DNA of 64,000 nt from PWQG01 sp050486205 (GTDB taxonomy: Bacteria > Pseudomonadota > Gammaproteobacteria > Pseudomonadales > Pseudohongiellaceae), in assembly GCA_050486205.1 (NCBI GenBank), contig JBJHCW010000009.1:62001-126000 (forward strand), written 5' to 3'. The notes beneath the pieces were generated by a model, which was given only the letters and a program-made list of their open reading frames with translations, made no database searches and was not told the origin of the DNA. Shown one piece after another: positions 7,768-16,092 of this stretch; within the stretch, counting starts at the first letter, position 1, and the number at the start of each line of letters is the position of its first letter. The position numbers and the translations under genes were made by a program.

Positions 7768-8472
7768 ATGAACGACAAACCCTGTATTGCCATAACCGGC
7801 CCTGAAAAACGTGCATTGATGCCGCGCCTGCTTGTTGCCTGGGTGCTACGCTGGTGTGGTGCACAACCGGTTCAGCTGCGTCCGGGTGACAGTGTGGATG
7901 AGAGCGCTTTTGATGGTGTGGTTGTCACCGGTGGGCATGACGTGGATCCGGTACTGTACGCATCGCAACCCGAGGTAGTGCCGCGATACGATCGGGAACG
8001 CGACCGCTTTGAAAGTGACATGATTGACATGGCGCTGGCTCGCGATCTGCCGCTTCTCGGCATTTGTCGGGGCGCCCAGTTACTCAACGTCCGGATGGGC
8101 GGCAGCCTGTTCCAGGAGCTGCGTACCCTGCGCAAGAATACATCCAACCGCTGGACCATACTACCGCTGAAAACCCTGTTGCCCGTGCCTGAAACACAGT
8201 TGGCAAAACTGATGAACTGTAGTGGCTGCAAGATCAACAGTCTGCATAATCAGGGGATGGATCGCCTGGGAACTGGTCTGAATATCAGCGCACGGGATCT
8301 GGATGGCATTGTGCAGGCGGTTGAACATCCAGACCGGCGTTTCCTGCTCGGAGTCCAGTGGCACCCGGAATTCCTGCTGTACCAGAAACGGCAACGACGA
8401 CTGTTCTCGGCACTGGTTCAGGCTGCTATCGCCAAAAAACAGGCCATTAACGAATACAGGGAGCCGGGCTGA
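7768..8472 (+). CDS. Class I glutamine amidotransferase / gamma-glutamyl hydrolase-like (peptidase C26)
   Basis: A 234-residue PuuD-like protein. The nucleophile elbow LLGICRGAQLLN carries the catalytic cysteine (residue ~93), and GVQWHPEF carries the catalytic histidine and glutamate (residues ~195-198). DGVVVTGGHDVDP is the typical glycine-rich oxyanion loop of the C26 group. Relatives hydrolyse gamma-glutamyl amides (as PuuD does with gamma-glutamyl-GABA) or supply ammonia from glutamine. Placement 6 nt after the amidoligase suggests the two act on the same compound: either ammonia supply for synthesis or cleavage of the product. It has no signal peptide, so it is cytosolic. Confidence 0.88.
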   Translation: MNDKPCIAITGPEKRALMPRLLVAWVLRWCGAQPVQLRPGDSVDESAFDGVVVTGGHDVDPVLYASQPEVVPRYDRERDRFESDMIDMALARDLPLLGICRGAQLLNVRMGGSLFQELRTLRKNTSNRWTILPLKTLLPVPETQLAKLMNCSGCKINSLHNQGMDRLGTGLNISARDLDGIVQAVEHPDRRFLLGVQWHPEFLLYQKRQRRLFSALVQAAIAKKQAINEYREPG

Positions 8473-9657
8473 TCAGCGCGGTACGTACTGCTGCTTTATG
8501 AGATGTACCGGATCAGCGCCCGGGTCCGGGACCAGTTTCTGGGTGCGCCCCAGCTGATTGTCCGTACCGTAAACGTTGCCGTGTGTATCAACAGCAAAGG
8601 AGTGCATCTCAAGCCAGCGCGTCGGTCCGTCATGCGGCAGTAACCAGGTATAGATCTGGTTGCCTGCCAGATCGAACTGGACAATTTTCGGCGGTCGAAT
8701 GTCAGTTACCCACGCATATTGCTCGCTGACGATGATGTCCAGCGGGAAGTTCAGATGTCCATGCCAGGTGGCTTTGTGTTCAAAAACCGGTGTGCCCTCT
8801 CCTGCGCCACGATTGACATGGCCAAAAACCTGCACATTCATGTTGTTGCGGTCCACCACAAACAGGTCACCGCCGGGACCAAAGGCCAGCGCATGAACCG
8901 TGGCAAATTCGCCGGGGCCATCGCCGCGCACACCGAACTCGGACAGATACTGGCCTGATGCCGATCGCATGACCACACGGGTGTTGCCAAGACCGTCAGC
9001 AATGAGCACGGTTCCGTCGGGCATGAACGCCACATCCTGCGGCAGGTTGAAGTGAGTCGGTCCATCACCGGCAACGTTTTTCTCGCCCAGGGTCATCAAC
9101 AGTTCCTGCCCGTCATTGGACAGCACGTAGATGATGTGACCGGTTTCATCAATGATCCACAGGCGCTGCTCCGGATCGTAGGGGTTGACGCGCAGTCGAT
9201 GCGGGCCGGGTCCGTCAGTTCCCTTGAACAGATGATCCCAGTGGTCCCACACTTCCAGCACGTCCCCATCACTGTTGATCACATACAGAATATTCTGCCA
9301 TTCGATGTGCTCGCCACGGATCACGTTCCAGCCAAGTGAGCCGGGGAAGTCCGTGTACTCTCCGGGCACGGGATCCGGCAGGCGTGTTTCACCGCGTTGC
9401 AGCACAATGATCCGATCCGGTGACTGAACGTGTATGCCAGAATTGCCACCCCAGGAAAATCCGGGCGCGGCAAAGGGTTCGATCCAGTGTTCGGGGATCT
9501 CATAGGGCATCGGGCCAATTGTGCCGGGCAGCGCGTAGCTGCCCTGAGCCTGGGCATACAGGGTGCTGGAAAACAAGGTGCCGGCCAGGAGAATACAGGC
9601 GCTTGTCTGGATCAGGCTATTTCGGGCGATGGCAATCATGCGGGGCACCCTTGTCAT
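8473..9657 (-). CDS. Secreted NHL-repeat beta-propeller protein (peptidyl-alpha-hydroxyglycine amidating-lyase-like)
   Basis: About 394 residues with a signal peptide (hydrophobic ACILLAGTLFSSTLYAQAQ, cleavage probably after AQA). The rest shows repeated blade motifs of the NHL type: LPQDVAFMPDGTVLIADG, VHALAFGPGGDLFVVDR, HRLRVNPYDPEQRLWIID, consistent with a six-bladed propeller. The pattern H-R-L...D-E-T-G-H...F-N-L-P resembles the lyase half of peptide amidating enzymes and many bacterial NHL proteins of unknown role. ATG at 9657 is chosen because longer frames put unrelated sequence before the signal peptide; ATG at 9639, with AAGG upstream, is almost as good. Convergent with the amidotransferase gene without a gap. 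Ligand or activity unknown. Confidence 0.75.
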   Translation of the reverse strand: MTRVPRMIAIARNSLIQTSACILLAGTLFSSTLYAQAQGSYALPGTIGPMPYEIPEHWIEPFAAPGFSWGGNSGIHVQSPDRIIVLQRGETRLPDPVPGEYTDFPGSLGWNVIRGEHIEWQNILYVINSDGDVLEVWDHWDHLFKGTDGPGPHRLRVNPYDPEQRLWIIDETGHIIYVLSNDGQELLMTLGEKNVAGDGPTHFNLPQDVAFMPDGTVLIADGLGNTRVVMRSASGQYLSEFGVRGDGPGEFATVHALAFGPGGDLFVVDRNNMNVQVFGHVNRGAGEGTPVFEHKATWHGHLNFPLDIIVSEQYAWVTDIRPPKIVQFDLAGNQIYTWLLPHDGPTRWLEMHSFAVDTHGNVYGTDNQLGRTQKLVPDPGADPVHLIKQQYVPR

Positions 9658-9811
9658 TTCATAACTCGTTATTTTGTTATTCTGTTTTTTCACTATTCGG
9701 GCAGCGTAGCAGATGTATCTGGAACAGGGAAACCCTTTAACAGCCAGCTGAATACGGTATAGTCTGAACTGTCGAGCCTCTGCCCTTTCATTCACATGAC
9801 AAAAACAATGG

Positions 9812-12421
9812 ATGATCATGAAATCAAAAACCCGTTTTTATTTTGCATTCCTCGCATTTTTTCTGCCTTTGGGCGCTCTCGCGCAGACTGACAATCAGGC
9901 ACTTTCCTTTGAAGAGGTTGTGGGACATGCCTTTGGTGAACGCATCACCATGCATCATCAGGCCATGCACTACCTTCAGCATCTGGCGGCAAACTCCGAT
10001 CGCGTTACCCTGTTTGATGCGGGGCAGTCGGTGGAGCGTCGTCGGCAGCAGTACGTGGTGGTGACCTCAGCGCAGAATCATGCACGACTTGATGAGATCC
10101 GCGACAATGCCCAGCGCCTGAACGATCCACGTACGCTGGATCAGGCAGCAGCGGACGCAATCATTGTTGATCAGCCGGCAATTTTCTATTTTGGTGGCTC
10201 CATCCACGGGTTTGAACTGTCAGGCACTGAAGCGGCGTTGAAACTGCTGGAGAAGCTGGCAACCGAATCCGGTGATGCGGTCATGCAGGTGCTGGACAAT
10301 ACGGTGGTCATCATCGATCCGATGTTGAATCCGGACGGACGCGATGCGTTTGCCATGTTCAACCATCAACGCACAGGTCAGCACGTCAACGCTTCCGATG
10401 AAGACTGGAACAATGATTTTAATGCCTGGCTGAGCCTTCAGTTTCGTACCAGTCATTACTATTTTGATCTGAACCGTGACTGGTTCGTCCACACGCACCC
10501 TGAAACACGTGGCCGACTGCCCATCATCAGGGACTGGCGACCCCAGGCCGGTGTTGACGCACATGAAATGGGCGCCGACGTTGAGTTCTATTTCGACCCG
10601 CCGGACGCACCATGGGCCAGCTATTTTCCCGACTACACACGGCGATGGTTCAATGAGTTTGGTCAGGCACATGCCGATGCCTTTGATGAAGCCGGGTTTG
10701 AGTACATGGCCGGTGAGCGGTTCAATTTCTACTACCCTGCCTACACCACCTCGTTCCTGACCTACCAGGGCGCGGTGGGTATGCTGTATGAACAGGGCTC
10801 CACGCGCGGCCTGGCCATTACCCGCCCCGATGGCACGGTCAGAAGCCTTGAAGATGCCCTGATGCAGCAGTTCACAGCCGGCTGGGCAGCGATTCAGCTC
10901 ACGGCCGGGCGTCGTGCGGAAATGCTGGGTGATTACTACCAGGCACACCGCGAAGCCATAGAGGACGGCAACCGCGGCATCCGGCGTTATGTGATCAGCA
11001 ATGAGGGTGATCCAAACATGGTTGCCGAAGTTGTGAACATGCTGATGCGCAACGGGATCGAGGTGCATCGCACAACAGCCGGTAGCCGCTTGCAGAACAG
11101 CCGCGATCGGTACGGCAACGATGTTGGCACACAGGATTTTGCCGCAGGCACGTATGTGATCGAGGCGGCTCAGCCTCGCAATCGCTTTGTGCGCACCCTG
11201 ATGGAACCGTCACTGGAGATGCCCGAGGCGTTTCTGGCGCAGGCGCGTGAGCGCATCGATCGCGCCGAGAATCCGCGCTTCTACGATATCACCGCCTGGT
11301 CGGTACCACTTTTCTACAATATCCAGGCGTTCAGCAGCAGCGACGGCGCCAGCCTGTCCGTGGAGCGCGTGGAGAGCGAGGTACGGCAGACGGTTGAGTT
11401 CCCGTCCGAACCGGCGCGCTACGCCTATCTGATTGACGGGTCGCAGACATCGGCGTTGAGCGCAGCAGCCCATATGCGAAAGCAGGGTTATCGTGTGTCT
11501 GTGATCTATGTGGCAACACAGATCCGCGATCAGTCGATTCCGCGTGGCACAATGATCTTCCGTGTCGGCCAGAATCCGGACTCACTGCACGACACACTGA
11601 GAAACATGGCCGAGCGTTACCGCCTTGATGTGGTCACCACGGATACCGGTTATGCCGACCAGGGTTTTCTGTCATTGGGGTCGGGTGAAACCCGCCTGGT
11701 CAGGGAGCCGGACGTTGCCATCATTGCCGATCATCCGGTCAATGGTTACTCCTTTGGCTGGGCCTGGCACACGCTGGACTATGTGTATGACATACCCACC
11801 ACAATCATCAACAACGGATCCATCAGCAGTACCGGCCTGGAGCGTTTTACCACCATCGTATTACCTCAGGTGAACAACGTCAGTGCCTTTGTTGACAATC
11901 TGGGCGAAAGCGGTGTTGCCCGGCTGCAACGCTGGGTTCGTGCCGGTGGCACATTGGTGACCATAGGCACATCAGCGGACATTGCCCGTGAGGCGCTGGA
12001 GATCAGTGACCTGGAATCCGACCATGATGTAGAGGAAGGTGAGGAAGCCCCGCGGCGCTTCACGGTGCCTGGTGCATTTTTTCGTACCAACATCGATTCC
12101 CATTACTGGCTCAGCGCCGGTTATGACGGTGACTTTCCGGTACTGGTCAATTCCTCCAATCTGTACCGGGCACCCGAGAGGGATGCGCCTTCGGCTGCCC
12201 GGCGACTGAGCATCAGCATTGCGGCAGACGATGCGCTGATAGCCGGCCATGCCTGGCCTGAGTCACTGGAAAACCTGCCTGGGGCCGCTATTGCCTACGA
12301 GCAGCGCGTTGGCAGCGGTCGTGTGATCAGCCTGACAGAAGATGTCAATTTCCGGGGTTACTGGCGCGGTGCTGATCGGCTGTTCCTCAATGCCGTGATA
12401 CTGGGCCCCGGCGCGCCATGA
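9812..12421 (+). CDS. Secreted M14 family zinc carboxypeptidase, large form
   Basis: An 869-residue protein with a signal peptide (residues 1-25, ending ALAQ). The peptidase domain holds the zinc set: GSIHGFELSG (H ~132 and E ~135) and DAHEMG (H ~251), the NPDGRD motif in between, and MLYEQGS with the probable catalytic glutamate (~328). The second half (~400-869) is a glutamine-amidotransferase-like or DJ-1-like Rossmann region (VLPQVNNVS, GGTLVTIGTSA), known from large bacterial M14 proteins. It should trim peptides in the periplasm or outside. ATG at 9818 is an alternative start with GGA 5 nt upstream. It is divergent from the NHL-protein gene (about 150 bp between) and ends 1 bp from thrB. 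Confidence 0.88.
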   Translation: MIMKSKTRFYFAFLAFFLPLGALAQTDNQALSFEEVVGHAFGERITMHHQAMHYLQHLAANSDRVTLFDAGQSVERRRQQYVVVTSAQNHARLDEIRDNAQRLNDPRTLDQAAADAIIVDQPAIFYFGGSIHGFELSGTEAALKLLEKLATESGDAVMQVLDNTVVIIDPMLNPDGRDAFAMFNHQRTGQHVNASDEDWNNDFNAWLSLQFRTSHYYFDLNRDWFVHTHPETRGRLPIIRDWRPQAGVDAHEMGADVEFYFDPPDAPWASYFPDYTRRWFNEFGQAHADAFDEAGFEYMAGERFNFYYPAYTTSFLTYQGAVGMLYEQGSTRGLAITRPDGTVRSLEDALMQQFTAGWAAIQLTAGRRAEMLGDYYQAHREAIEDGNRGIRRYVISNEGDPNMVAEVVNMLMRNGIEVHRTTAGSRLQNSRDRYGNDVGTQDFAAGTYVIEAAQPRNRFVRTLMEPSLEMPEAFLAQARERIDRAENPRFYDITAWSVPLFYNIQAFSSSDGASLSVERVESEVRQTVEFPSEPARYAYLIDGSQTSALSAAAHMRKQGYRVSVIYVATQIRDQSIPRGTMIFRVGQNPDSLHDTLRNMAERYRLDVVTTDTGYADQGFLSLGSGETRLVREPDVAIIADHPVNGYSFGWAWHTLDYVYDIPTTIINNGSISSTGLERFTTIVLPQVNNVSAFVDNLGESGVARLQRWVRAGGTLVTIGTSADIAREALEISDLESDHDVEEGEEAPRRFTVPGAFFRTNIDSHYWLSAGYDGDFPVLVNSSNLYRAPERDAPSAARRLSISIAADDALIAGHAWPESLENLPGAAIAYEQRVGSGRVISLTEDVNFRGYWRGADRLFLNAVILGPGAP

Positions 12422-12422
12422 T

Positions 12423-13355
12423 TCAGCAGTGAAGTCTGAGTATCCTGCAAAAATGTTCAGGGTCCTTGATCAGCACGCCGGGTTTGGCCGGATGCTGGTC
12501 AAGGTACTGCTGGCGCGATGTCCAGAACCGCAGTGCGGCCAGTTGTAACAACATTGGCCATGCACGGCGCTCGGTATCGGTCATCGGGCTGTTCTGCTGC
12601 CAGGCAGACAAAAGCGCCTGCAGACGCTTCTCATTCAGTTGCAGCTCACCGGCAAAGTCATCGATGCACCAGTCGTTCACACACACGGCAAGATCCATCA
12701 GACGCCAGCCCGATGCGGCGTTGTGAAAATCGATCAGACCACTGACGGTGCTGCCCTCAAAAAGTACATTGTCCCGGAACAGATCGCCATGAATGATAGT
12801 CTCAGGCAGTACCGGCGCGCCGTGTATCCAGTGCTCCAGTGTGCTCAGGACCGGATCCAGCCACTCAGCATGGCTTTGCCAGGCCGTGTTGAGCAGCTTC
12901 CGTGCGTTCATAAGCACCCAGCCCGGATCACGATCGCCCTCACGCTGAAGCCCGCAGCGCTGCCCACTTTCGTGCAACCGGGCAAGTACCGCACCAACAG
13001 CGGCGCAGTGCTCATGGTCCGGCCTGTCGACATGTGCCCCTGACAATCGGGGTTGCAGCAGCGCGCTGCGCGCCTTGAGCTGTTGTACCTGCCGCCCTGC
13101 CCTGTCTGCATAAACAAAAGGCACAGGAAGCTGGCTCTGGTGGAGACAATCCAGTAGTTGCACCAGAAACGGCAGTTCACTGACATCACCGCGTTCAACC
13201 AGTGTCAATACATAGCGGCCTGAATCGGTGTCAACAAAGTAGTTGGTGTTCTCGCTGCCAGCGCTGATGCCCTGGAAGGCGATCAGTCTGCCCAGTGTGT
13301 ATCGTTCCAGAAACCTGTTGATATCGTCACGATCCAGCGGCGTGAATACCGACAT
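12423..13355 (-). CDS. thrB: Homoserine kinase (aminoglycoside-phosphotransferase fold)
   Basis: A 310-residue ThrB of the type found in Pseudomonas, not the GHMP-kinase type of E. coli. It phosphorylates homoserine with ATP on the way to threonine. Seen: SAGSENTNYFV as the glycine-rich phosphate loop, IIHGDLFRDNVLF as the catalytic HGDxxxxN loop, and GLIDFHNA with the metal-binding aspartate. Length fits the family (about 315). It starts 3 nt after cysG with GGAG 9 nt upstream, so it is translated from the cysG transcript. The window also encodes ThrH, which can support homoserine phosphorylation in Pseudomonas. Confidence 0.92.
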   Translation of the reverse strand: MSVFTPLDRDDINRFLERYTLGRLIAFQGISAGSENTNYFVDTDSGRYVLTLVERGDVSELPFLVQLLDCLHQSQLPVPFVYADRAGRQVQQLKARSALLQPRLSGAHVDRPDHEHCAAVGAVLARLHESGQRCGLQREGDRDPGWVLMNARKLLNTAWQSHAEWLDPVLSTLEHWIHGAPVLPETIIHGDLFRDNVLFEGSTVSGLIDFHNAASGWRLMDLAVCVNDWCIDDFAGELQLNEKRLQALLSAWQQNSPMTDTERRAWPMLLQLAALRFWTSRQQYLDQHPAKPGVLIKDPEHFCRILRLHC

Positions 13356-13358
13356 TGA

Positions 13359-14768
13359 TCAAAGCTCCGGGGCGGACTTGAGTGACTCGGTGCGGAACCA
13401 GGCAAGCTGTCGATGCAGTTTCACCACATGACCGATGATGATCAAGGTTGGTGGCTGGATGTCTTCGTCCAGCACACGCTGATGGATATTGGCCAGGGTG
13501 CCGGTCAGCACTTTCTGGTTCGGCGTGGTCCCCTGCTGGACAATGGCTATCGGCATCTGTTCAGGCATGCCATGCGCAATCAGCTGATGACAGATGTTCT
13601 GCAGACCTATCAGCCCCATGTAGATCACCAGCGTCTGATCTTCGCGGGCAAGCTGTGGCCAGTCCAGATCGACAACATCATTCTTCAGATGACCAGTGAC
13701 AAAGCGCACAGACTGGGAATAGTCCCTGTGTGTCAGCGGGATGCCTGCATAACTGGCACAGCCGGAGGCCGCGGTGATGCCCGGTACCACCTGAAACGGA
13801 ATGTGCATCTCGGCGAGGCGATCGATCTCCTCTCCGCCGCGACCAAAAATGAAAGGGTCTCCGCCCTTCAGGCGCATCACTTTCTTGCCCTGCAGGGCAT
13901 ACTCTACCAGCTGCTGATTGATCTCTTCCTGGGGAACCGGATGGAAGGAGCGCTTTTTTCCGACATGGATCTTTTCCGCATCGGGCCGCACCCTGGCCAG
14001 AATCTCCGGGGACACAAGACGGTCGTATAACACAACATCGGCCGCGTACATCAAACGCAAGGCCTTCAGTGTCAGAAGGTCCGGGTCGCCAGGGCCGGCG
14101 CCAACCAGATACACTTCGCCCCCTGTGCTGATGGCATCCGGGTTGTGCAGCAGCGCTTCCAGGTACTCACGGGCCTGATCGTCCTTGCCCGAGAACACCA
14201 TTTCGGGCATCGGACCCGAGAGCAGTTTTTCCCAGAATCGGGTGCGTGTGCCAAAGTCATCAATGACTGCTTTGACCTTGCTGCGGTAGCCGCCCAGCAT
14301 CGAGGCGAGGCGACCATAGGCAGCAGGTATCATGATTTCCAGTCTTTCCTTGAGCTGCCGTGTCAGCACCGGTGAGCTGCCGCCGGTAGAGATGGCAATG
14401 ACCACGGGAGATCTGTCCACAATGGCCGGTACAATGAAGGTGCAAAGCGGCGGCCGGTCTACCACATTCACTGGCAACGCCTGTGCGCGGGCAAGTACAG
14501 AAATCTGTTCGTTGACTGCCTCATCACTGGTTGCAGCGATGACAATATTCACCTGCTCAAGATCGGCCGGTTCGAACACACGTTGACGCATCTCACCACC
14601 GGATGACTCGACCAGGGCGTAAAGCTCCTGGCGTATTTCCGGCGCCACCACCCGCAGCCGGGCGCCGGCGCGATGCAGCAATGTGCCTTTCCGCAACGCC
14701 ACTTCTCCGCCACCAACCAGCAGGCAGGTCTTGCCTTTGATGTCCAGAAATACGGGAAGAAAATCCAT
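13359..14768 (-). CDS. cysG: Siroheme synthase CysG (trifunctional)
   Basis: A 469-residue fusion protein. Residues 1-~205 are the NAD-dependent precorrin-2 dehydrogenase/ferrochelatase part with LLVGGGEVALRK (dinucleotide loop) and ISTGGSSPVL, the loop with the conserved serine. Residues ~215-460 are the uroporphyrinogen-III C-methyltransferase with VGAGPGDPDLLTLKAL, GGDPFIFGRGGEE and CASYAGIPLTHR. It makes siroheme for sulfite reductase (nitrite reductase too), in step with CysH and CysB further on. GGAG precedes the ATG by 8 nt. It follows serS by 21 nt on the same strand. Confidence 0.96.
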   Translation of the reverse strand: MDFLPVFLDIKGKTCLLVGGGEVALRKGTLLHRAGARLRVVAPEIRQELYALVESSGGEMRQRVFEPADLEQVNIVIAATSDEAVNEQISVLARAQALPVNVVDRPPLCTFIVPAIVDRSPVVIAISTGGSSPVLTRQLKERLEIMIPAAYGRLASMLGGYRSKVKAVIDDFGTRTRFWEKLLSGPMPEMVFSGKDDQAREYLEALLHNPDAISTGGEVYLVGAGPGDPDLLTLKALRLMYAADVVLYDRLVSPEILARVRPDAEKIHVGKKRSFHPVPQEEINQQLVEYALQGKKVMRLKGGDPFIFGRGGEEIDRLAEMHIPFQVVPGITAASGCASYAGIPLTHRDYSQSVRFVTGHLKNDVVDLDWPQLAREDQTLVIYMGLIGLQNICHQLIAHGMPEQMPIAIVQQGTTPNQKVLTGTLANIHQRVLDEDIQPPTLIIIGHVVKLHRQLAWFRTESLKSAPEL

Positions 14769-14789
14769 GATTGTGCTCCCGGCTGCGCG

Positions 14790-16073
14790 TCAGAGACTGG
14801 TGATGCCGCCCATATACGGCACCAGAGCCGCTGGCACGGTGACACTGCCATCGGCATTCTGATAGTTCTCCAGTATGGCAACCAATGTGCGACCAATGGC
14901 CAACCCGGACCCGTTCACCGTATGCAGCAGTTCGGGTTTGCCTGATTCGGGGTTGCGCCAGCGCGCCTGCATGCGCCGCGCCTGGTAGTCCTCGAAATTG
15001 CTGCAGGAGGAAATCTCGCGGTAGGTATCCTGTGACGGCAGCCAGACCTCCAGATCGATGGTGCACGCTGCCGCTGCGCCCATGTCACCCGCACACAGCT
15101 GCATGGCCCGGTACGGCAGTTCCAGCATCTGCAGTATACGTTCCGCATGGCCTGTGAGTTCCTGCAAGGCTTCATTGGATGCCTCGGGTCTGACCAGCTG
15201 CACCAACTCGACTTTCTCGAACTGGTGTTGTCGGATCATGCCACGTGTGTCACGCCCGTAACTGCCCGCTTCACTGCGAAAGCACGGTGTGTGCGCAACG
15301 AATTTCATCGGCAGCTGTTCTGGCCTGACAATCCCGTCACGGACCAGGTTGGTGACCGGCACCTCAGCGGTGGGTATCAGGTAGTATTCGTGTTCACCTT
15401 CCAGGCGGAACAGGTCTTCTGCAAATTTTGGCAGTTGTCCGGTACCGGTCAATGAGGCGGCATTAACAATGTACGGCACGTAGACTTCCTCGTAACCGTG
15501 CTGGATGGTGTGCTGATCCATCATGAACTGGATCAGTGCCCGGTGCAGGCGAGCCATCTGACCACGCATGACCACAAAGCGGGCACCGGTGAGTTTGCTG
15601 GCCGCCTCAAAGTCCATGGCCTGACCCGAATCGGTAGTATGCTCGCCCAGTGCAACATGATCCTGCACCGGAAAATCGAACTCGCGCGGCGTACCCCAGC
15701 GATGCAATTCAACATTGTCGCTTTCGTCCCTGCCAGGCGGGACTCTGTCCTGTGGTGCATTCGGCACACCCATCCAGTAGGCATTGAAGGCTTCCTGGGA
15801 ATCAGCCAATGCCTGTTTGCTGGCTTCAAGGCGCTCGCCCAGGTCACCCACCTCTGCCAACAGCGGCTCGATATCCTGCCCTGCCGCTTTTGCCTTGCCG
15901 ATATCCCTGGAGCGTGTGTTGCGTTGATTCTGCAGTTCTTCTGTCTGTTGCTGCAGCAGCCGACGCGCTTCATCCATCTGACGAATGGCGTCCAGGTCCA
16001 GCGTGTAACCGCGCTTGGCCAGGGCTTGAGAGAGTTTTTCCGGGTCGGTTCTCAGTAATCGGGCATCCAGCAT
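14790..16073 (-). CDS. serS: Seryl-tRNA synthetase
   Basis: A 427-residue class II synthetase which charges tRNA-Ser. The N-terminal ~100 residues form the charged coiled-coil arm (RLLQQQTEELQNQRN) that binds the long variable arm of tRNA-Ser. Motif 2 is seen as CFRSEAGSYGRDTRGMIR, followed by RQHQFEKVELV, and motif 3 as GSGLAIGRTLVAILEN. Length is standard. It lies between rarA (19 nt upstream) and cysG, the order known from Pseudomonas and relatives. No strong ribosome site is seen. Confidence 0.97.
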   Translation of the reverse strand: MLDARLLRTDPEKLSQALAKRGYTLDLDAIRQMDEARRLLQQQTEELQNQRNTRSRDIGKAKAAGQDIEPLLAEVGDLGERLEASKQALADSQEAFNAYWMGVPNAPQDRVPPGRDESDNVELHRWGTPREFDFPVQDHVALGEHTTDSGQAMDFEAASKLTGARFVVMRGQMARLHRALIQFMMDQHTIQHGYEEVYVPYIVNAASLTGTGQLPKFAEDLFRLEGEHEYYLIPTAEVPVTNLVRDGIVRPEQLPMKFVAHTPCFRSEAGSYGRDTRGMIRQHQFEKVELVQLVRPEASNEALQELTGHAERILQMLELPYRAMQLCAGDMGAAAACTIDLEVWLPSQDTYREISSCSNFEDYQARRMQARWRNPESGKPELLHTVNGSGLAIGRTLVAILENYQNADGSVTVPAALVPYMGGITSL

Positions 16074-16092
16074 GAGATTGGCTAATCCTGTA

